Shown: positions 1 through 11,073 of the stretch, piece after piece
Numbering within the stretch: position 1 is the stretch's first letter
Layout of the letters: the number at the start of each line of letters is the position of its first letter
NCBI GenBank assembly: GCA_963710315.1
Contig: CAVPZW010000008.1
Coordinates: 434,001-498,000 of the forward strand
DNA: 64,000 bases
Source: Palsa-360 sp963710315
Lineage (GTDB): Bacteria; Acidobacteriota; Terriglobia; Acidiferrales; UBA7541
Reading direction: 5' to 3'
Notes under the pieces: model-generated
What the model was told of the DNA's origin: nothing
Seen by the model: only the letters and a program-made list of their open reading frames with translations
The model's database searches: none
Made by a program: the position numbers and the translations under genes

Positions 1-81
1 GCAGATTTTCTCGCCTTTGGCGGGGCAATATCGCTCGGCGCGCCGCTTATCGCAAATTGGACAGATCGCTTTTGCAGTCAA
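1..81 (-). CDS. Cys-rich zinc-ribbon-like protein, N-terminal fragment
   Basis: A gene enters from the left edge; only its first 27 codons are visible. Read from a TTG at 81, the peptide starts MTAKAICPICDKRR and contains CPIC, YCPA and IC cysteine motifs, the pattern of a small treble-clef or zinc-ribbon protein. A GGAG sits 8 nt before the TTG, which supports this start. The frame stays open to the window edge. The similarity to a family of Cys-rich bacterial proteins with CPxC-CPA-IC spacing is from memory, and no function can be given. Confidence 0.5.
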   Translation of the reverse strand, partial: MTAKAICPICDKRRAERYCPAKGEKIC

Positions 82-273
82 TCGTTTTGCTCCATGGAAA
101 TTTCGCGCGGCACCGCGAATATAACTTGCCAAACCAACAGATCAGATAATTTGAGGCATCAGCTATAGGTGATGCTGCGCGGCCATGCTCATTGAAACCG
201 GCACTTCTCACACGTGCGCCCGCCAAGCAGCCGCCCTCTGGTAAGGACGCGGCTGCCAAGGGCGGGCGCGGAA

Positions 274-993
274 CTACTTTAGCGATTCCGGGTCGGAGAG
301 ATTCTTAGGCGACTTCTTCTCGAGCAAGGCAACCAGTTTCTGTCCGGAGGGAGGAACGGGTACCGCACCCTTGCGGACGATGTCCGTTGCCGTCACATTT
401 TTTCCGTATAGCTTCATATTGGCGTCGTTGTCCGGCCGCAAGGTCGAGCCCTCCAGCGAAATGCCCGCGAACAGGCCACGGGACCTGGAATACGAGAGAA
501 TTTCCGCGCGCAACGTGGCATCCGTGTTGGCCGAGGCGTCGCGCCCTTTGGGGCCGGCCGCTGCCGCCATATCCGCGCCCAGCTTTACTTTGCTGCTTAA
601 AATTGCCGTGGCGCCGCGCGGATTCATGATCAGCAGAACGAAATCCGTCGCCTGGCCGCCAAGTTGAAAACCAACGCTACCGCCTTCAAGCGCCGCCATG
701 GAGGGCGCGCCCCAGGGGCCGGTAAAATGTTCGCCGCTGCGGCAGACCATCGCGCCGCGTCCATAGCTTCCCCCAATGATGAATGCCGCCTTGAGCACGG
801 ATGGGAAAACCATGACGCACTCGGCCTTATCGAGCAGATCCTGGGGGACATTGTCCGGGATATTCATGATTTCTTCCATCACCATTCCGGCGTTTTCCAG
901 GCGGTCCGATTCCTTATCGTTATCCGGCCGCGCTGCCAGCATGGGAGCGGCTGTAAGAGCAAGAAGCATCCCGAACATAAATAAATTTTTCAT
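274..993 (-). CDS. SYLF-domain (Ysc84/DUF500) lipid-binding protein, secreted
   Basis: The 239-residue protein begins MKNLFMFGMLLALTAAP, a clear signal peptide with cleavage near residue 21. The rest matches the SYLF/Ysc84 actin-binding-like fold: a helix rich in LxxA, then VMVFPSVLKAAFIIGGSYGR, then repeated glycine-rich strands (GSVGFQLGGQATDFVLLIMN). SYLF proteins bind phosphoinositides in eukaryotes; the bacterial role is unknown, probably periplasmic or outer-membrane associated. The open frame extends upstream, but this ATG is preceded by a strong AAGGAGG 8 nt away and by the signal peptide, which fixes the start. It is transcribed divergently from dacB. Confidence 0.85.
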   Translation of the reverse strand: MKNLFMFGMLLALTAAPMLAARPDNDKESDRLENAGMVMEEIMNIPDNVPQDLLDKAECVMVFPSVLKAAFIIGGSYGRGAMVCRSGEHFTGPWGAPSMAALEGGSVGFQLGGQATDFVLLIMNPRGATAILSSKVKLGADMAAAAGPKGRDASANTDATLRAEILSYSRSRGLFAGISLEGSTLRPDNDANMKLYGKNVTATDIVRKGAVPVPPSGQKLVALLEKKSPKNLSDPESLK

Positions 994-1227
994 GAAATCA
1001 TTCCTCCTTGATTTGAAACTGGGCAAGGGCCTGGGCTGGATGCCACAGCTATCATATGATCTCCCGCATTTTCGCGCAACGCACGCACAACCACGCACAA
1101 CATTGACCCGAAGACGAAGAACTCGAAAATTAAACGCATAGCTTGTCAATCCACATTCGTTCCAGTTCCGGCAAGCGTGTGGACTATAATCAGTTTTTCT
1201 AGCGCAAACCTCCAAGGGAGCGGCTCG

Positions 1228-2838
1228 ATGGCATTGAAACGAAAACGATACGCACTCCCGGTTGGATGCGTTGTTTTCGGCATGGTTGTCTGCGCTGCGG
1301 TGGCAGGCACGGCGGCGCAATCGCGGCCCTCAAAATCAGTGAACTCCCACGTTGTGGCACGGGATGTGAAACCGGCAGTGCGCGCGGACGTCGAACGCTT
1401 CCGGCAGCGCGCTGAGGCGGCGCTGTCCGCCGCGGGGCCGGACAAGGGAGCGTGGGGAGTGCTGGTAACGGACGCCGCGACCGGAGAAGTCTTGTATGCG
1501 CGCAATGCCGACGGATATTTCATGCCGGCCTCCAACGCAAAATTATTTACCACGGCGTTTGCCCTGGCCACGCTCGGACCGGATTACCGAGTGCGTACCA
1601 CCGTCGCATCGACCGGCGAGATCGATGCGAATGGCGTGCTGAGTGGCGATCTCATTCTGATCGGCCGAGGCGACGCGAATCTCTCCAACCGGAAATTTCC
1701 GTACGAGCAAAAAAGAGGAACGAGAAGGGCCGCCGGAAAAAGTATTGGCCGAACTTCGCGGCCGCGGTGGCGGCGCGCGGCGTGAAGGAAGTCACCGGAG
1801 ATGTGGTCGCCGATGACAGCATGTTCCAGCATGAAACAATTTCCGAGCGGGTGGCTGGTCGACGATATTTTGTGGTCCTACGGTGCAGCGGTATCCGCCA
1901 TCGCCGTCAACGACAATATCTTTACGCTTGATTTGCGGCCGGGCGCAAATGTGGGGGACCTTGCTCGGTACGACGACGGACTCGCGGGCGATTTCTACAC
2001 CGTCGAGAATTCAGTGGTCACCGCAGCGCGGGGCAGCGAGGAAAAACTGGCCTTGGCCCGCGATCCCGGCTCGCGCGTCCTGCACCTGAGCGGCACGATG
2101 CCGCTGGACGCTCCGGTTCGCCATCTCAACATTGCCGTGGAGGAGCCCGCCGAATTTGCGGCCAGTCTTCTCGCGCGCCTCCTGGAAGCGCGCGGAGTGA
2201 AGATCGATGGACACGCTCGGGTGCGGCACGCAGCGGACGCCGCTGCGATCAGCGCCGCCGCGCTGCAGACGGTCCTGGCCGAACACACTTCGGTAGCGCT
2301 CTCGGACGAGATCCGCCTGACCAATAAGAACAGCGAGAACCTGCACGCCGAACTTCTTTTGCTGTTGGCAGCGCACGAAAAATCGGGCGCGCGAAATTAT
2401 GAAGACTCTATGAAAGTTGCGTCCGATTTTTTCAGGACAGCGGGCATCGCCGATGGAGACGTTGCGCTCAGCGATGGGTCGGGCCTGTCGCGCAAGGACC
2501 TGGTCACGCCGCGTGCCGTTGTGCAAATCCTGCGCTATGCAGCGGCGCAGCCCTGGGGCGATTTGTATCGCTCCACGCTGCCCATAGCCGGCGAAGACGG
2601 CACGCTCTCGGATCGCATGAAAAATACGCCCGCAGCAGCCCGCATCTTCGCAAAGACGGGAACTATCGGACACGGCAACGCGCTCTCGGGCTACGCTACT
2701 TCTGTTCATGGAGAACGGCTGCTGTTTTCCATTCTTGGAAACAACAATAATTTACACGCGCAAGATGCAAACAAGGTGATCGATGCAATTTGCGTGGCGA
2801 TGGTCGAGGAGTTGGGGCACGAAGAGAAAAGGAAGTAG
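1228..2838 (+). pseudogene. dacB: D-alanyl-D-alanine carboxypeptidase/endopeptidase (PBP4, DacB), frame disrupted
   Basis: This is an S13-family penicillin-binding protein that would trim peptidoglycan stem peptides in the periplasm. The ATG at 1228 follows AAGGGAG and gives a signal anchor. The first catalytic motif is SNAK (in MPASNAKLFTTAFALA), SxN is probably SEN (NKNSENLHAELLL), and KTG lies in FAKTGTIGHG. The frame breaks three times, near 1709-1714 (A run), 1756 and 1835. Each break is explained by one extra base, and together they restore the original frame, so the rest of the protein is intact. This pattern suggests sequence errors more than true decay. A terminator-like hairpin follows the stop. 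Confidence 0.85.
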
Positions 2839-2882
2839 AGGAAGTTCAGGAGTGCAGGAAAACCGATCCGAAAGTGGTCTAA

Positions 2883-2913
2883 GTAGCACAGCCACTCCTG
2901 GCTGTGCGGTTTT
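2883..2913 (+). terminator. Hairpin with T-run after dacB
   Basis: GCACAGCCA and TGGCTGTGC form a perfect 9-bp stem around a 4-nt loop, followed by GGTTTTT. The leading GTAG links it to the dispersed hairpin repeats of this genome, so it may be both a repeat and a terminator. Confidence 0.6.
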
Positions 2914-2958
2914 TGCAAGCGATCCGCGTTCTTAGCGCGGCGAATATGAGCTGACACA

Positions 2959-3537
2959 ATGACTGAGAAATTAAAAATCATCACCGTCTTCGGAAGTTCG
3001 CGCCCGGAGGACGGGCATGCGGACTACGCGGAAGCTTTGGAGTTGGGGCGCACGCTCGCTGCAGCAGGATTTGGCGTATGCACGGGCGGCTACGGCGGCG
3101 TGATGGAGGCGGTATCGCGAGGCGCACGCGAATCCGGCGGCCGCGTGCTCGCGGTGACATCAAGTTTTTTCAGGTCGCGCGCCAATCGCTGGGTGCAAGA
3201 GGAAACGCGCATGGGCACCTGGCAGGAGCGCTTGTTTGAGCTTGTGCGCCTTGGCGACGGCTATGTTGCGTGCAAGGGCGGAACGGGCACGCTCGTGGAG
3301 CTTGCCGTGGTTTGGGAAATGATCAACAAGAAAGCCATGCAGCAGCGCCCGTTTGTTGTGCTTGGTGATTTCTGGCAGCCGATTGTGGATCGAGTGCGCG
3401 AGGTGGAGCGCGGGCACGCATCGCGATGGGGCGAGTCCAGCGACGCGCTTGTGCACCAGGCGCCCACTCCTGCCGACGCGGCGCGTTTTTTTGCCGAGCG
3501 GCTCGCCAATGGCGCGTCGCATGGAAAGGGAAACTAG
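2959..3537 (+). CDS. LOG-family (TIGR00730-like) Rossmann-fold protein
   Basis: The 192-residue cytosolic protein has an N-terminal Rossmann start (ITVFGSSRPEDG), GGYGGVMEAVSRGA, and the family motif as GGTGTLVEL near residue 110 (usual PGGxGTxxE). Related enzymes are cytokinin riboside 5'-monophosphate phosphoribohydrolases (YvdD/LOG), which cleave the N-glycosidic bond of nucleotides. The leading proline of the motif is replaced (CKGGTGT), so activity is not certain. It ends 6 nt before mutS2 and is probably co-transcribed with it. Confidence 0.8.
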   Translation: MTEKLKIITVFGSSRPEDGHADYAEALELGRTLAAAGFGVCTGGYGGVMEAVSRGARESGGRVLAVTSSFFRSRANRWVQEETRMGTWQERLFELVRLGDGYVACKGGTGTLVELAVVWEMINKKAMQQRPFVVLGDFWQPIVDRVREVERGHASRWGESSDALVHQAPTPADAARFFAERLANGASHGKGN

Positions 3538-3543
3538 GGAAAC

Positions 3544-6033
3544 GTGTCGCGCAGCGCTGAAGAAGTTCTCGAATTTGACCGGCTGCGCGATCTGTTGCGC
3601 CGCCGCACAACCTGCCTGCCCGGCCGCCGCGCGGTGGACGCTCTATCGTTTTCGCAAGACCGCTCCGCGCTTGACGCAGCATTCGCGCAGATCGCGGAGG
3701 CCATCGCCTATCTGGGCGACGGCAGCGAACTGGGCTTCGGCTCTCTGCCCGATCCGGCGCGTTGGCTCACGGAACTCGAAGCGCCTGTAGCAGTGCTCAC
3801 TCCGCCCATGCTGATCGATGCGGCGGCGCTGGCGGACACGGCGACTATGCTGCGCGAGGCTTTTCGCGAAAGTGGACGCGGCGCTCCTGGCCCCACGGCT
3901 CGGCAATTTCCGCTGCTCTCCGCGCTCGCGGGCTCCGTTGCCGATCTGCGCCCTCTGGCCGTGGCCATCCGCCGCGCCGTGCTGCCCAACGGAGAAATCA
4001 GCGACGATGCCTCTCCCGGCCTGAGACGCATTCGCGTGAGCATGGGCCGCACGCGCGAGACGATTCAAAAAACGCTTCAGCAAATGCTGCGCGCTCGCGG
4101 CGGTGATGCCAGCGAGGACTACGTCACGCTGCGCAACGACCGCTTTGTCATTCCAGTGCGCGCGGCCGAGCGGCGGCAGGTGCAGGGCGTGGTGCACGCC
4201 GCAAGCGCCACGGGGCAAACGGTTTTCGTCGAGCCGTTTGAAACCATCGAGCACAACAACAGGCTGGTGCAGCTTTCCGAGGAAGAAGCGGAGGAAATCG
4301 CGCGGATACTTGCCGAGTTAAGCGACCGCTTGCGCGCAAATCTTGGGCCACTCAGCTTCGCGGTTGAGATTATTGCAGCTCTGGACTCGGTATTCGCGCG
4401 TGCGCGTTTCGCGCGCGAATTCGATTGCACGCTTCCTCAATTTACAAACGAAAATTCCGGCGCACCACTTTCTTCCGGGCGAAATGTGCATGAGCAGTTC
4501 TCGCAGGAATCGCCCTCACTGGAATTAAAGGATGCGCGGCATCCCGTGCTTGCCAACACGCTGCGCTCCCACGGCCGCGCTGTCGTGCCCATGACGCTCG
4601 CGCTGGGCGCTCCCGAAACCGTGCTGGTCATCAGCGGCCCAAACACCGGCGGAAAAACTGTCGCGCTCAAAACGGTTGGCATCGCGGTACTGTCCGCGCA
4701 ATTCGGCATTCCTGTCGCGGCCGAGAGGGCGCGCCTGCCCATCGTCGATCACGTGCTTGTGGACATCGGCGACGAGCAATCGATTGCCGCCGATCTCTCC
4801 ACCTTTTCCGCGCACATGCTCAACGTGCGCGCCATGCTCGAAGCGGCCACGCCGCGTTCGCTCGTGCTGGTGGATGAGCTGGGCACGGGCACGGCCCCGG
4901 AAGAAGGCGCGGCACTGGCCGTGGCTCTGCTCGACGAATTTCGTGAGCGCGGCTGCCTGACGATGGCGACCACGCACCATGACCGCTTGAAAACGTACGC
5001 TTCGACCACGCCCAACGTACTCAACGCCGCCGTCGAATTCGACGAAATAAATTTGCGCCCCACCTATCGCCTGATGGTCGGCGTGCCGGGCGGATCGAGC
5101 GGCATCGACATCGCGCGCCGCCTGGGCCTGCCCGCGCGGGTGATCGATCGCGCACGCGCGCAACTTTCGCCCGAGGCGCACGAAGCCGCCGCGCTGATCG
5201 CCTACCTGCACCGCAGCCGCGATGAACTGGAAACGCTGAAGCGAGAGGCCGCGCGCGCCGCGCAGGATTTCGCCGAAGAAAAAAAGAAGTTGCAGACCGA
5301 GTGGACCGACCGCCAGCGGACGCGCCTGAAAGAACTCGAGCAGCAATTCGCGCAAACCATCGAGAAACACGAAAAGGAAGCCGCGCGCGCCATCGAAGCC
5401 GTGAAGGAACGCGAACTGCGCGCGCAACTCGAAAAGCAGACGCACAAGAAACTGGTGAAAGCGCGCGGCGACGCCCGCGAAGAAGCGGATGCTGCGACCA
5501 TCGCGCTTCTTTCCGATTCGCAGGCTGATTTGGGCATCGCCGCGGCGCAATCCGCGAAGCCCGTCGCGCAGAGCGACCTCGTTCCCGGCGTGCGTGTGCG
5601 CGTTCGCGGCATGCCCTCTCCGGTAACCATCCGCCGCCGCGACGAAACCAGCGCCGAGGTCGAAGCCGGCCCGCTGCGAATGAAAGTCGCGCTCGCCGAC
5701 ATCACAGCCATTGTCGGCGAGGAAGCGTCCAAGAAGCGCGTCCTGCCACAGGGCGTCACCGTGCGCTCGCAGCCCTCCGCCGAGCCCGCCGGCGTGGAAA
5801 TCAACCTCATCGGCTGCACTGTCGAGGAAGCCACGCGCCGCGTGGACAAATTTCTCGATCAAGCCGCCCTCGCCGGCTCGTCACAAATCCGCATCATCCA
5901 CGGCCACGGCACCGGCGCGTTGCGGCGCGGCCTCGCCGAATTCCTGAAGACGCATCCGCTGGTCGAAGCGATTCGCTTCGAAGCGGAAGACCGCGGTGGC
6001 CAGGCGATCACCGTTGTGGAATTGAAAGAATAG
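3544..6033 (+). CDS. mutS2: Endonuclease MutS2
   Basis: The 829-residue protein starts at GTG and has the full MutS2 layout: an N-terminal core/clamp domain (EDYVTLRNDRFVIPV and VFVEPFETIEHNN are family hallmarks), a MutS ATPase with Walker A GPNTGGKT and Walker B LVLVDELGTGT, a long charged coiled coil at about residues 540-640, and a C-terminal Smr nuclease domain (IIHGHGTGALRRGL). MutS2 lacks the mismatch-recognition domain. It acts on branched DNA to limit recombination and, in some bacteria, rescues collided ribosomes. Length is typical. It follows the LOG-family gene by 6 nt. Confidence 0.96.
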   Translation: MSRSAEEVLEFDRLRDLLRRRTTCLPGRRAVDALSFSQDRSALDAAFAQIAEAIAYLGDGSELGFGSLPDPARWLTELEAPVAVLTPPMLIDAAALADTATMLREAFRESGRGAPGPTARQFPLLSALAGSVADLRPLAVAIRRAVLPNGEISDDASPGLRRIRVSMGRTRETIQKTLQQMLRARGGDASEDYVTLRNDRFVIPVRAAERRQVQGVVHAASATGQTVFVEPFETIEHNNRLVQLSEEEAEEIARILAELSDRLRANLGPLSFAVEIIAALDSVFARARFAREFDCTLPQFTNENSGAPLSSGRNVHEQFSQESPSLELKDARHPVLANTLRSHGRAVVPMTLALGAPETVLVISGPNTGGKTVALKTVGIAVLSAQFGIPVAAERARLPIVDHVLVDIGDEQSIAADLSTFSAHMLNVRAMLEAATPRSLVLVDELGTGTAPEEGAALAVALLDEFRERGCLTMATTHHDRLKTYASTTPNVLNAAVEFDEINLRPTYRLMVGVPGGSSGIDIARRLGLPARVIDRARAQLSPEAHEAAALIAYLHRSRDELETLKREAARAAQDFAEEKKKLQTEWTDRQRTRLKELEQQFAQTIEKHEKEAARAIEAVKERELRAQLEKQTHKKLVKARGDAREEADAATIALLSDSQADLGIAAAQSAKPVAQSDLVPGVRVRVRGMPSPVTIRRRDETSAEVEAGPLRMKVALADITAIVGEEASKKRVLPQGVTVRSQPSAEPAGVEINLIGCTVEEATRRVDKFLDQAALAGSSQIRIIHGHGTGALRRGLAEFLKTHPLVEAIRFEAEDRGGQAITVVELKE

Positions 6034-6240
6034 ACTTGGACCTGCTCTTGGCCATCCGTTGCGAAATAGATGTCGAGTAGGCTATCTCTCGTGTATATCC
6101 GCACCGTCACGGGAAAGACTTCCGCCCTCAAAAAATCTGGCTGGTGCATTGTCTGGCGAAAGCGTCAGGTGTACGTTATCGCTTAGCCGGGAGCTCAAAC
6201 ATGGAGGTCCCGTTCACAGAATCCAATTGAGGAGGCCCTC

Positions 6241-6969
6241 ATGGCGGTCATTGCTGAAATCGCGCCAGATATCTATCGCATTTCGATCTTCGCGGAATGG
6301 GCCCACATACAGTTCAATCACTTCCTGATCAAGGACGATGAACCGCTGTTGTTCCACACGGGACTGCGCGGAATGCACTCGGAAATTCGCGAAGCGGTCT
6401 CAAGTCTCATTGATCTTGCAGAGCTGCGCCACATCAGCTTCAGCCACTTTGAGTCAGACGAGTGTGGCTCGCTGAACGAATGGCTGGCCGCAGCGCCCAG
6501 GGCCGACGTGATTTGCAGCCAGGTCGGCGGGCTCGTGTGCGTGAACGACTTCATTGGCCAAGAGGCGCGCACCCTTGCAGACGGCGAGGCCTTCGCGACG
6601 GGGAAGTACCGCTTCCGATACTGCCGGACTCCGCATTTGCCGCACGGTTGGGACGCCGGCGTGCTCTTCGAGGAAACGCAGAAGACGCTTCTGTGTTCGG
6701 ACCTATTCCATCAGGAAGGCGACGTCGAACCCATCACCTCCGCCGATATAGTGGGCCGCTCGCATCAGGCCATGAAGGCGTATCAATCAGGCATCCTTGC
6801 GGATTACGTTCCATACACGCCCCTTACGGCGCAAAATCTCAAAAAGCTAGCTAACCTAAAACCGAAAACGCTCGCCGTCATGCACGGGTCCAGCTTCACG
6901 GGCGATTGCGCCCACGCACTCGATGACCTCAATGTGGCGCTCCGCGAAACGTTCGGCGGTCAGAACTAG
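6241..6969 (+). CDS. MBL-fold protein resembling the diiron domain of flavodiiron proteins
   Basis: The 242-residue cytosolic protein starts after a good GGAGG at 6231. Instead of the hydrolase HxHxDH it carries HFESDECGSLNEW, matching the HxExD diiron ligand motif of flavodiiron (ODP) proteins. A further His cluster (TPHLPHGWD), an aspartate in CSDLFHQEGD and a late VMHGSS His complete a plausible diiron site. There is no flavodoxin domain, so it would be a standalone ODP-like protein. Such proteins reduce O2 or NO or act as oxygen sensors; which applies here is unknown. Confidence 0.75.
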   Translation: MAVIAEIAPDIYRISIFAEWAHIQFNHFLIKDDEPLLFHTGLRGMHSEIREAVSSLIDLAELRHISFSHFESDECGSLNEWLAAAPRADVICSQVGGLVCVNDFIGQEARTLADGEAFATGKYRFRYCRTPHLPHGWDAGVLFEETQKTLLCSDLFHQEGDVEPITSADIVGRSHQAMKAYQSGILADYVPYTPLTAQNLKKLANLKPKTLAVMHGSSFTGDCAHALDDLNVALRETFGGQN

Positions 6970-7047
6970 GACGTCTGGCTGCTGGCAGCGCGCACGACGC
7001 GGCATCGCCGTGTACAATAATCATTCCAGCGTCTCAATATTTCATCC

Positions 7048-8832
7048 ATGGCTGAAGCGGGCTCATTTGCGGATCGCGTGAAGCAGCAGGCGGACATTGT
7101 CCGCGTGGTGGGGGAATACGTACGCCTGAGAAAGTCCGGGCTGAATTTTACGGGGCTTTGTCCTTTCCACAACGAAAAAACGCCTTCGTTTTCCGTGAGC
7201 CAGACCAAGCAGTTTTACTACTGCTTTGGCTGCGGCGCGGGCGGCGACGTGTTCAAGTTCGTGATGGAGATGGAGAAGATTACGTTTCCGGAGTCCGTGC
7301 GGGCCGTGGCGGAAAAATGCGGCATTGCCATTCCCGCTCCGCGCGAGCGCTCGCCCGAGGAGCGCAAGGAAAATCAGCAGCGCACTTCGCTGGTGGAAAT
7401 GCATCGCGAGGCGGCGGCGTTTTTCGTACAGCAGTTGAACAACACGCCGGAGGGCCGCGCGGCAAAAGCGTATTTGCTGGACCGCGGGCTGGACTCCGAC
7501 GCCATGGCGCGATTTGGCATCGGCTTCGCGCCGTCGGGCGGAGAAGCGCTGCTGCGCGTGTTCAAGCAGAAATTTCCGGAGAAGGCGCTGGAGGTTTCCG
7601 GCCTGTTCAGCCGCGACCAGAATGGCCGGCTCTATGACCGTTTTCGCCGCCGCGTGATGTTTCCCATCGCCAACGATTCGGGGAAAATTGTGGCCTTCGG
7701 CGGTCGCGCACTGGGCGACGACCTGCCGAAATATTTGAATTCGCCCGAGACGCCTATCTATACCAAGAGCAATATTTTGTATCACCTGGATCGCGCCAAG
7801 GAAGCGCTGCGCCAGAGCGACTTCGCCGTGCTGGTGGAGGGTTACATGGACGCTATCGCCGTGGCGCGCGCGGGAATCTCAAACGTGGTTGCAAGCTGCG
7901 GCACCAGCCTTACCGAGCCGCAAGTGAAACTCATCAACCGCTTCACGCGCCGCATCATCGTCAACTACGATCCGGACACGGCTGGGCAGAACGCGACCGA
8001 ACGCTCGCTGACGCTGCTGCTGGAACAGGGCGCCGAAGTGCGCGTGCTGGCTCTGCCCGGCGGAAAAGATCCGGACAGCTTCATCAAAGCGGAAGGCGCG
8101 GCGGCTTACACGAAATTGCTGAACGAAGCTCCGCCCTACGTCGATTATCTGATTTCGCGCGCCCGCAAGATGGACATGTCCACGGGCGAAGGAAAACTTC
8201 GCGCGGTAAATTTTCTATTGCCCTACGTGCAGCGCATTCCGGACCGCATTCTGCGCTCGGAGTGGGCGTCGCATATCGCGAAGCAGCTTCGCATTGAGGA
8301 GCCGGTCCTGCGCGAATCCATGCGCAAGGCGGCCGCCGAGCGCCGCGGCGAAGTGAAGGCCCGCCCGGAATTCGTGGGCCGCGTCGGAAAACCCGCCGAG
8401 CGGCGTCTCGTGCAGTTGCTGATCGAAGGCGATGAGTTTCGCGCGCAGCTCGCGCAGGAAATCCGCGCCGAGGAGTTGCATCGCGGTCTGGAAAGCGAAC
8501 GCATCCTCGAAACGCTGATCGGGGCCGCTGCGGAAGGTGTCCGCCCGGATGCCGCCGCGCTGGCCACGGCGCTGGAGGATCACGACCGCCGCCTGCTTTT
8601 CGAAATTGCTTTCGAAACCGCCGCGCCGCCCACCTGGGAAGAAGCGCAAAGTTGCCTGGCGGTCCTGCGCCGCCGCCGCGCCGAGGAAGAATTGTCCGCC
8701 GTGCAAAAGCAGATCGAATCCCTTGCGAAAGCCGCCAGTGCGGCAGCGGGCGGCGAGCTAAGGCGTCTCTTGGAGCGCAAGCAGGAATTGCGGCGGCGGC
8801 TCGATCCTCCTACAGATAAGACCACGCACTAA
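7048..8832 (+). CDS. dnaG: DNA primase DnaG
   Basis: The 594-residue primase synthesises RNA primers at the replication fork. It has the CHC2 zinc finger (C38, H41, C59, C62), the RNA polymerase domain opening near FGIGFAPSGGEALL, and the TOPRIM metal site (VLVEGYMDAIAVARAG, then NYDPDTAGQNA). The C-terminal helicase-binding region is shorter and charged. No strong Shine-Dalgarno precedes the ATG. It is followed by rpoD, as in the classical macromolecular-synthesis order, but without rpsU and with a 453-bp gap. Confidence 0.96.
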   Translation: MAEAGSFADRVKQQADIVRVVGEYVRLRKSGLNFTGLCPFHNEKTPSFSVSQTKQFYYCFGCGAGGDVFKFVMEMEKITFPESVRAVAEKCGIAIPAPRERSPEERKENQQRTSLVEMHREAAAFFVQQLNNTPEGRAAKAYLLDRGLDSDAMARFGIGFAPSGGEALLRVFKQKFPEKALEVSGLFSRDQNGRLYDRFRRRVMFPIANDSGKIVAFGGRALGDDLPKYLNSPETPIYTKSNILYHLDRAKEALRQSDFAVLVEGYMDAIAVARAGISNVVASCGTSLTEPQVKLINRFTRRIIVNYDPDTAGQNATERSLTLLLEQGAEVRVLALPGGKDPDSFIKAEGAAAYTKLLNEAPPYVDYLISRARKMDMSTGEGKLRAVNFLLPYVQRIPDRILRSEWASHIAKQLRIEEPVLRESMRKAAAERRGEVKARPEFVGRVGKPAERRLVQLLIEGDEFRAQLAQEIRAEELHRGLESERILETLIGAAAEGVRPDAAALATALEDHDRRLLFEIAFETAAPPTWEEAQSCLAVLRRRRAEEELSAVQKQIESLAKAASAAAGGELRRLLERKQELRRRLDPPTDKTTH

Positions 8833-9285
8833 GCTTCGATTCGCCAGAGCGGCCCAATTTTCCGAATGGTGGAGCCTCATTTTCCGTGCACGATTTATTA
8901 GACTCCCGTAACCACCTGCCACGATGTTTGTATCAGTCAATATCGGATAAACAATTCGGTTGACGCGTTTGCCCGCCACCATTTAAATAACGAGATACCG
9001 TTTTGGTACAGCAGCAACGAAACGGTCGAGTGGCGATGTGCATCTAAACGTTTTGTGGGGACCATTTCCACAAAGTTGCGGTGCAGGCAGAACGAAGCCA
9101 CTGTTTGAAAATTGCAGGGCGAGGACCCGCTCCCTCACGGGTTTGCTAGCAGAGTTCGATTGAGCACGGGTTGCGAAACTTAGGGTTCGGTGTTTGCAGG
9201 ATTTGCCGATAGTTCGGTTGAGGGCCGGTTTTACAAGTTTGCGTCGGTGTAAGGGCTGCTTCTGGCGTTATTTGTGGAGGACTCC
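8833..9285 (+). other. dnaG-rpoD intergenic region and rpoD leader
   Basis: No protein gene is visible in this 453-bp stretch. It holds a good promoter candidate at 8960-8988 and, downstream, a 7-bp hairpin (TTTGTGG 9052-9058 with CCACAAA 9068-9074). If the promoter is used, the rpoD mRNA has a leader of roughly 290 nt. No known riboswitch or ribosomal-protein leader was recognised. Confidence 0.5.
8960..8988 (+). promoter_or_regulatory. Putative sigma-70 promoter of rpoD
   Basis: TTGACG at 8960-8965 (5 of 6 matches to the -35 consensus) and TTAAAT at 8983-8988 (4 of 6 to the -10) are separated by an ideal 17 nt. It lies in the non-coding stretch upstream of rpoD. Confidence 0.5.
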
Positions 9286-11025
<1,740 letters not shown>

Positions 11026-11073
11026 AATAAATTCAGCGGGAAATTTGCGGATATCTCCAGCAAGGTTCTCTAT

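Noticed and set aside
47..259. A 70-codon minus-strand open frame near the left edge
   Set aside because: It has no protein-like pattern and no ribosome site, and it overlaps the better supported Cys-rich start at 1-81 in another frame.
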